From positions 1 to 11,932 of the forward strand of contig JAYTQG010000046.1 of the NCBI GenBank assembly GCA_043746815.1: a DNA stretch of 11,932 nucleotides, written 5' to 3'. Shown piece by piece: positions 8,136-11,932 of the stretch. The notes under the pieces are model-generated. The model did not search any database, was not told the origin of the DNA, and saw only the letters and a program-made list of their open reading frames with translations. A program made the position numbers and the translations under genes. The stretch is from JAYTQG01 sp043746815 (lineage in GTDB: Bacteria > Actinomycetota > Thermoleophilia > Miltoncostaeales > Miltoncostaeaceae). Positions within the stretch are counted from its first letter, which is position 1; each line of letters opens with the position of its first letter.

Positions 8136-8140
8136 GGCGG

Positions 8141-9868
8141 CTATAGATTGAAGCGGCTGATTGCGGCCTTTGCGTCGGAGGTGACGTCGACCTCGTCCGC
8201 GGTCGTCGCCCACGGCGGAAATGGCAACTCCACCGCAAGGGCGGTCGGCACGCTTGGCTGGCTGACGAGCACCCGGCCCTGGCGAAGCAGACGCGCACGC
8301 AATCGGGCTGACGGAGTCAGCCAGCCGTACTCGGAGCGCTCGGCCTCGGCGGGGTCCAGTCGACCGGCAATCCGGATGGCCGCGTTCTGCGTGACTTCAG
8401 GGGCGACGAGCGACGCCTGCTGCTGACACCCAATCAAGATGACCCCCAGCGAGCGCCCTCGCTGTGCAATGTCGATCAGGATTTCCTTGATTGGTGAGTC
8501 GCCCTCGCGGGGGGCGTACTTGTTCAGTTCGTCAAGAACGACGAACTCGATTGGTTCGCGATGCCCGGACTCTTTGGCCGCGAAGGTGTCCGCCAGGAGG
8601 GCGCCGACAACGAAACGTTGCCCAAACTCGGCGAGCGGAGTGAGGTGAATGACGGTGACCTCATTCTGCCCAGCATCAAGGCCCCGCGGGATCGGCTCGA
8701 CACCCGTCCGCACGAGACCCCGCAGGCTCCGGGCGGCGTGGTGAAGCCGTCGAACAAATGCCTGCACGGTTCCCGGTGCAGCACCACCTGTCCAGACCTT
8801 CGAAGGGTCTGGGATGTCCAGGATCTCGTCGATCAGGAATCGGACCAGGCCGTCGAGATCGGCGAATGGGCCTGCCTCCAACGCGGACGCCGCAACCGGC
8901 GGGCGATCAGTCGGTTCGGGCTTCGTCCGCTCGAGGAAGCCGAGGGCACCGGGTTGGCCAATAACCGGGACCGCTCGTCGCCGAATTTGCTCGCGCACCC
9001 GCTCCTCCAGATACGTCAACTGACTGCGCATGTCGCCTGCGTCTGTGAAGCAAAAGCGGAGGAGGCCATCGGTTGCGAACTGCCAAGGGGTCCAACCAAA
9101 GGCTCGGACCCCGGCGCCTTGGCGTCCGCAGCGCGGTCCGCCTGCCGCGTCCGGGGGGGCCCAGATCGCGACGCTCGGAAACGGGCCAGCCTCGGCCAGG
9201 CCAAGCGAACGCCACTGAGCATCGCGAGCCTCGCGGCCCGGCAGTTCGCGGTAGCGCGCGTTGGGACGGTCCAGGTAGAGAAGATCCTCGCCCTTGACGT
9301 TGAATAGCAGCACCCGCGCCTTCCGCTTCATTCCGGGATGCACCAGCAGGAGACGCAAGAGTGCAAGCGCGGTGCTCGTCTTCGTCGCGACTCCACTGAT
9401 CCCAGAAATTGAGACGTGACCCCCCTTCTTCCCATCCAGGAAGTCGAGATCGACGTGAATCGGCAGCCCGTCGCTGGCCAGGCCAATGGCGAGCTTGCGG
9501 CTCATTGTGTCCTCGTAGAGGGCCTGCTCACGATCTTTTCCGCGTGCAAGGCGGACCGCCGTTGCAGGGTGCGGTGCGATCCATCGTTCGGGCTCGACCC
9601 GGACGACCTGGACCTCGCCGGTCCGCACCATCTGCCCCGGCATCACTTCCTCCGCAATCAGCGAGGAGTCCGAGGGCAGCTGCGCACCCTCGAGCTCCGC
9701 GTAGGCCTCGGTGACAATGCCGTAGGTCGTGACGTCCCCGTTGGGGTCAGGGATTGTGACGGTGACCAGATCGTCAACCGCGAGGCTGTCGGCCTCTCCG
9801 ACACCCACCAGGAAGGTTTGACTGCTGGCGACTCGATGGCCGAGGACAATTCCGACAACGTCGCTCAT
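8141..9868 (-). CDS. herA: HerA-like hexameric DNA translocase (HerA/FtsK superfamily ATPase)
   Basis: The 575-residue protein opens with an all-beta HAS-barrel-like domain (about 1-95, VVGIVLGHRVASSQTFLVGV), as in HerA. The ATPase core follows. Its P-loop region reads GISGVATKTS (156-165) with Lys163, but the Gly normally before Lys is Thr, a variant rather than a textbook Walker A. Walker B is EFVVLDELNKYAP with D446-E447. Then come AQRGRSLGVILIGCQQQ (a sensor-like segment, QQQ 482-484) and RIAGR (499-503), which may supply the arginine finger. HerA forms a hexamer that pumps DNA and activates NurA during end resection in archaea. The gene overlaps nurA by 4 bp (ATGA) and precedes sbcD, which makes the HerA assignment much stronger than for a generic DUF87 ATPase. 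Altered ATP handling is possible because of the P-loop change. Confidence 0.9.
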   Translation of the reverse strand: MSDVVGIVLGHRVASSQTFLVGVGEADSLAVDDLVTVTIPDPNGDVTTYGIVTEAYAELEGAQLPSDSSLIAEEVMPGQMVRTGEVQVVRVEPERWIAPHPATAVRLARGKDREQALYEDTMSRKLAIGLASDGLPIHVDLDFLDGKKGGHVSISGISGVATKTSTALALLRLLLVHPGMKRKARVLLFNVKGEDLLYLDRPNARYRELPGREARDAQWRSLGLAEAGPFPSVAIWAPPDAAGGPRCGRQGAGVRAFGWTPWQFATDGLLRFCFTDAGDMRSQLTYLEERVREQIRRRAVPVIGQPGALGFLERTKPEPTDRPPVAASALEAGPFADLDGLVRFLIDEILDIPDPSKVWTGGAAPGTVQAFVRRLHHAARSLRGLVRTGVEPIPRGLDAGQNEVTVIHLTPLAEFGQRFVVGALLADTFAAKESGHREPIEFVVLDELNKYAPREGDSPIKEILIDIAQRGRSLGVILIGCQQQASLVAPEVTQNAAIRIAGRLDPAEAERSEYGWLTPSARLRARLLRQGRVLVSQPSVPTALAVELPFPPWATTADEVDVTSDAKAAISRFNL

Positions 9869-10824
9869 GCGGTTGCCTCCATCGCGTTCAGTTGCGCGCG
9901 CCCGGCGGCCCTCCGGATGGCTCGGAGCGCGAGGCGGGGATCGCCGAGCCGTCGCCGGAGGTCCTTTTCCAGCGCTGCGACGGGGGTCAGGTTCTGCGGG
10001 GCGCGCGGGTCACGATGCTCACGCCCTGCGTACCGGGGCAGTTCTCGAGTTGCGCGGTTGGCGAGGCGAACGGCCTCGGCGACGGAGAACTCGCGAGGAA
10101 GCTCTCCACGCAGGATGCCTGCCCAGCCATGTGGATGTGCGACGGGCAAGCGTTGGTACCAGCTAAATCGGTCGGTTCCGATTGAGAATAGCGGCGTGCG
10201 CTGTCCGATCGCGAGCGCCGTGATTACTGCTGCGTGGTCGTCGTCCACGTACCGGCGTTGATGGGACTTGACGGCGCCCATAACGGGACCGGCGATGGCT
10301 CGGACGCGCTTCAGACCGCCGTCGATCACAACCAGCCGGCCAGCTGCCGTCAGTCGCTCGGCGAGGTGTTGTTCGAGGTTGGTTCGTCGCAACGAGACGG
10401 CGGCGTCAATCGGGTCCGGGTGGCCCTCCACCGCCCAAAGCGAGTGCCAGGTGATCCCATCCGTCGTCGGCAGATGCAAGGCGTCGGGTCCGGCGAAGAC
10501 CACCGATCGCTCGACCGTGATCTCGCCGAGGGCAATCCGGGCGCCGACATCGGCCACGACGCAGCCCACGCCGATTGCGACCGCCCCGCCCGCAATCGGT
10601 GCGGGGTGTTCTCTGGATGTTGTCCGAAGCCATGCCTCGGTGCGCTGGATTCCATCCACAAACGCCAATGATTCGGGTTTCGCCGGGGGAGGTGTGATGG
10701 GTTGCCAATCCGGCCGTTCAACGGTGGTAACGACCGCTGCATCGGCGTCGACCAGGAATCCCGGGCCCGCGTCGTAGCGCGGGTCAAGCACCTCCACATG
10801 CGGCGCATCGAACATCAGTTCCAT
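9865..10824 (-). CDS. nurA: NurA-type 5'-3' nuclease
   Basis: The 319-residue protein starts at ATG 10824. It shows the NurA layout: AFVDGIQR with metal-binding Asp57 near the N-terminus, a central strand LVVIDGGL with Asp168, then GAVKSHQRRYV with Lys186, and a WYQRLPVAHP segment near 222-231. The C-terminal 60 residues are basic and helical (LEKDLRRRLGDPRLALRAIRR). NurA of archaea has single-strand endonuclease and 5'-3' exonuclease activity and works inside the HerA hexamer. The 4-bp ATGA overlap with the HerA-like gene is the arrangement expected for a stoichiometric pair. It is the first gene of the operon and is divergent from the CarH-type regulator. The sequence is remote from archaeal NurA, so motif positions are less certain than for SbcCD, but context supports the call. 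Confidence 0.88.
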   Translation of the reverse strand: MELMFDAPHVEVLDPRYDAGPGFLVDADAAVVTTVERPDWQPITPPPAKPESLAFVDGIQRTEAWLRTTSREHPAPIAGGAVAIGVGCVVADVGARIALGEITVERSVVFAGPDALHLPTTDGITWHSLWAVEGHPDPIDAAVSLRRTNLEQHLAERLTAAGRLVVIDGGLKRVRAIAGPVMGAVKSHQRRYVDDDHAAVITALAIGQRTPLFSIGTDRFSWYQRLPVAHPHGWAGILRGELPREFSVAEAVRLANRATRELPRYAGREHRDPRAPQNLTPVAALEKDLRRRLGDPRLALRAIRRAAGRAQLNAMEATA

Positions 10825-10830
10825 GCGGAG

Positions 10831-10839
10831 ATAATCGCA
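10831..10839 (-). promoter_or_regulatory. Candidate extended -10 promoter of the nurA operon
   Basis: Reading the minus strand, TGC (10839-10837) directly precedes GATTAT (10836-10831), which together resemble an extended -10 element (TGn plus TATAAT-like). Six bases then lead to the nurA ATG at 10824, so transcription would begin at or next to the start codon. No Shine-Dalgarno sequence precedes that ATG, which is consistent with a leaderless mRNA. No -35 box is seen at 17 bp upstream. Confidence 0.4.
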
Positions 10840-10847
10840 ACCGGGCC

Positions 10848-10877
10848 GGACGGGACGGGACCCATGGCACGAGTCCC
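10848..10877. promoter_or_regulatory. GGGAC tandem/inverted repeats, candidate operator between nurA and the CarH-like gene
   Basis: GGAC-GGGAC-GGGAC occurs in tandem at 10848-10861, and GTCCC, the reverse complement of GGGAC, lies at 10873-10877, giving GGGAC-N11-GTCCC. The cluster lies between the two divergent start codons and begins 9 bp upstream of the nurA -10-like element, where a MerR-type regulator could act. Divergent MerR-family regulators often control both their own gene and the neighbour. Binding here is inference; short GC-rich repeats also arise by chance in such DNA. Confidence 0.3.
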
Positions 10878-10901
10878 CTCAACGCGCAACAATCCCGATA
10901 C

Positions 10902-11801
10902 ATGGACGGCCTCCCTCCGGATCAGCCTGTGCTGAAAATGAAAGACGTGGTGACGGCTTCCGGTGTCGCAAGCGCGACGCTTCGTGCGTGGGAGCGTCGC
11001 TACGGATTTCCCGTACCGGGTCGCACAGTCGGTGGTCAGCGCCTCTACTCGAAGCGGCAGGTCAGCGAGGTTCGCCGCGTTTGTGCCCTCATCGATGGGG
11101 GACTTGCGGTGAGCCAGGCAATCGCCGTGGCTCGTGGGCGGGGGCTCTCCTGCGGAGCGGTGTGGGACTGCGCGCCGGGTGATATCTGCGGGACGCTGTT
11201 CGAGTGTCTCACCACAATGCGACGCGCGGAAGCGGATCGCGCGATCGCGACCGCGGTGGGCGCGATCGGCGTCGAGATGGTCATCGAGGAACTCGTCGTT
11301 CCGCTGATGTGTCGAATCGGTGCGGAGTGGGCGGACGGGAACCTCGGAATCGCGCAGGAACACTTTGCGTCTGCCTGGGTGCGCGAGTGGCTTGTCGCGC
11401 AGCTCCCTCAGTCCGTACCCACACGTCCCGAGCGGCTGATGCTTGCCTGCGTCCAGGACGAACATCATGACCTCGGAGTACTCGCTCTGGAATTGACACT
11501 CCGTCGTGCTGGCTTTCAAACCCTCCAACTCGGCGCGAACGTGCCAGCCGACCAAATATTGGGGGCTGCCGTGCACTTCGAACCGGACGCCGTGCTCCTA
11601 TCAGTGGGTGAGCCAAGTCGCGTTGGCCATGTCACTGACGTGGTCTCGGCCTTTGGCGAACTTGAGCCAGTGGCCCGACCATACGTCGCATTTGGCGGTC
11701 GAGGGTCGGCCGGCGCCTCGGACGTCGCCGGGGCCGCTGCGATGGGCGCCTGCGGGCGCGACGGGATCGCGCGAATTGCGCTCGCGATTGGGGGCCGCTA
11801 G
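10902..11801 (+). CDS. carH: MerR-type regulator with B12-binding domain, CarH/LitR photoreceptor family
   Basis: The 299-residue protein is close to the length of known CarH proteins. Residues 10-80 are a MerR winged helix (VLKMKDVVTASGVASATL, RAWERRYGFP, then GGQRLYS). Residues 95-170 are the helical cap with the Wx9EH motif (W143, E153-H154). Residues 178-299 are the Rossmann-like cobalamin-binding fold with ExHxxG (E187, H189 as presumed lower Co ligand, G192), LLSVG (S234) and FGG (G265-G266). In characterised CarH, adenosylcobalamin drives a DNA-bound repressor tetramer that light breaks apart, derepressing its targets. The residue just after W143 is Ala, where CarH of Thermus has the His that captures cobalt after illumination, so the light response may differ. 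No carotenoid or photolyase gene is in the window; the divergent nurA operon is the nearest possible target. The start has no clear ribosome binding site. Confidence 0.92.
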   Translation: MDGLPPDQPVLKMKDVVTASGVASATLRAWERRYGFPVPGRTVGGQRLYSKRQVSEVRRVCALIDGGLAVSQAIAVARGRGLSCGAVWDCAPGDICGTLFECLTTMRRAEADRAIATAVGAIGVEMVIEELVVPLMCRIGAEWADGNLGIAQEHFASAWVREWLVAQLPQSVPTRPERLMLACVQDEHHDLGVLALELTLRRAGFQTLQLGANVPADQILGAAVHFEPDAVLLSVGEPSRVGHVTDVVSAFGELEPVARPYVAFGGRGSAGASDVAGAAAMGACGRDGIARIALAIGGR

Positions 11802-11851
11802 TGGTCTGACTTCGATTTGGTGTGGCAGATCCGGCCGGCGAGACCGAGCCA

Positions 11852-11879
11852 GCTGGGGCCGCCGTCAGGCGTCCCCAGC
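11852..11879 (+). terminator. GC-rich hairpin 50 bp after the CarH-like gene
   Basis: GCTGGGG (11852-11858) pairs with CCCCAGC (11873-11879). Inside, after one mismatch, CGCC (11860-11863) pairs with GGCG (11868-11871) around the tetraloop GTCA. The stem is 7 + 4 bp and nearly all G-C. It is well placed to end the regulator transcript that stops at 11801, but no T-tract follows, so it would be a U-less terminator, a pause or Rho-linked site, or an mRNA-protecting structure. Confidence 0.42.
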
Positions 11880-11886
11880 GTCTGGA

Positions 11887-11908
11887 GTGTTGGACCATCG
11901 TCCAACAC
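11887..11908. repeat. Perfect 9-bp palindrome with 4-base spacer at the right edge
   Basis: GTGTTGGAC (11887-11895) and GTCCAACAC (11900-11908) are perfect reverse complements around CATC. It lies 7 bases beyond the previous hairpin. It could be a second terminator hairpin or an operator for a gene outside the window; TTGGAC inside it resembles a -35 box. No T-tract follows on either strand. The remaining bases to 11932 hold a possible weak third stem (AAGGA with TCTTT) and no start codon that I can support. Confidence 0.42.
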
Positions 11909-11932
11909 GGAAGTAAGGACGACGATCTTTCC

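Noticed and set aside
8136..8213. Longer sbcD start at 8213, adding 26 residues.
   Set aside because: The extra residues are basic, overlap herA by 73 bp and precede the standard SbcD N-terminus, which begins at ATG 8135.
8561..9307. A 248-codon plus-strand open frame opposite herA.
   Set aside because: It lies wholly inside a gene with HAS-barrel, P-loop and Walker B motifs, and its own translation resembles no protein family.
10865..10901. A sigma-70-type promoter for the CarH-like gene (AACAAT at 10888-10893, TGGCAC as -35).
   Set aside because: The hexamers match consensus poorly; the gene must have a promoter here but I cannot place it.
10815..11576. A 253-codon open frame on the minus strand opposite the CarH-like gene.
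   Set aside because: The CarH-like frame has complete motifs end to end; the antisense product has no recognisable pattern and also runs into the 77-bp promoter region.
1..11932. Mobile elements, CRISPR arrays, tRNA or rRNA genes, and toxin-antitoxin pairs.
   Set aside because: No terminal repeats, transposase or integrase motifs, regularly spaced repeats, or tRNA-like foldings were seen anywhere; base composition looks even across the window.

Overview
The window is GC-rich bacterial DNA. It is densely coded, with short intergenic gaps, many GTG/TTG starts and several starts that lack a good ribosome binding site but sit just behind a -10-like hexamer, as in leaderless transcripts. No rRNA, tRNA, CRISPR array, insertion sequence or other mobile element is visible. 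These traits and the gene content (an archaeal-style NurA-HerA pair in a bacterium, a CarH-type B12 regulator, cytoplasmic S9 peptidase) would fit Chloroflexota or a deep actinobacterial or Deinococcus-like lineage. That placement is an inference with low certainty.

Left part (1-2433). The window opens with the 3' end of an unidentified plus-strand gene. A minus-strand group faces it: a degenerate receiver-domain protein (2411-2040), a GGDEF-EAL protein whose cyclase half is degenerate and whose phosphodiesterase half looks intact (1945-467), and a small DCC-family thiol protein two bases behind it (464-132). This is a small c-di-GMP-lowering signalling module.

Middle (2434-4278). A complete S9-family peptidase (propeller plus alpha/beta hydrolase) is transcribed divergently from the receiver gene. 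The two starts are only 22 bp apart, over a near-symmetric -10-like element. Its stop codon overlaps that of sbcC tail to tail.

Main block (10824-4275, minus strand). Four tightly packed genes, nurA, herA, sbcD and sbcC, form what looks like one transcription unit. NurA nuclease, the HerA-like hexameric translocase, and the Mre11/Rad50-type SbcD/SbcC complex are together the archaeal set for DNA double-strand-break end resection. Junctions are a 4-bp ATGA overlap (nurA/herA), a 5-bp gap (herA/sbcD) and direct abutment TAA-TTG (sbcD/sbcC).

Right part (10825-11932). Divergent from nurA, across 77 bp, lies a MerR-type regulator with a cobalamin-binding C-terminus carrying the Wx9EH and ExHxxG motifs of the B12 photoreceptor CarH. 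The shared 77-bp region holds an extended -10-like element for nurA and GGGAC/GTCCC repeats that could be an operator. Light- or B12-responsive control of a DNA end-resection operon is therefore the main hypothesis of this window. Two strong hairpins follow the regulator, and the window then ends.
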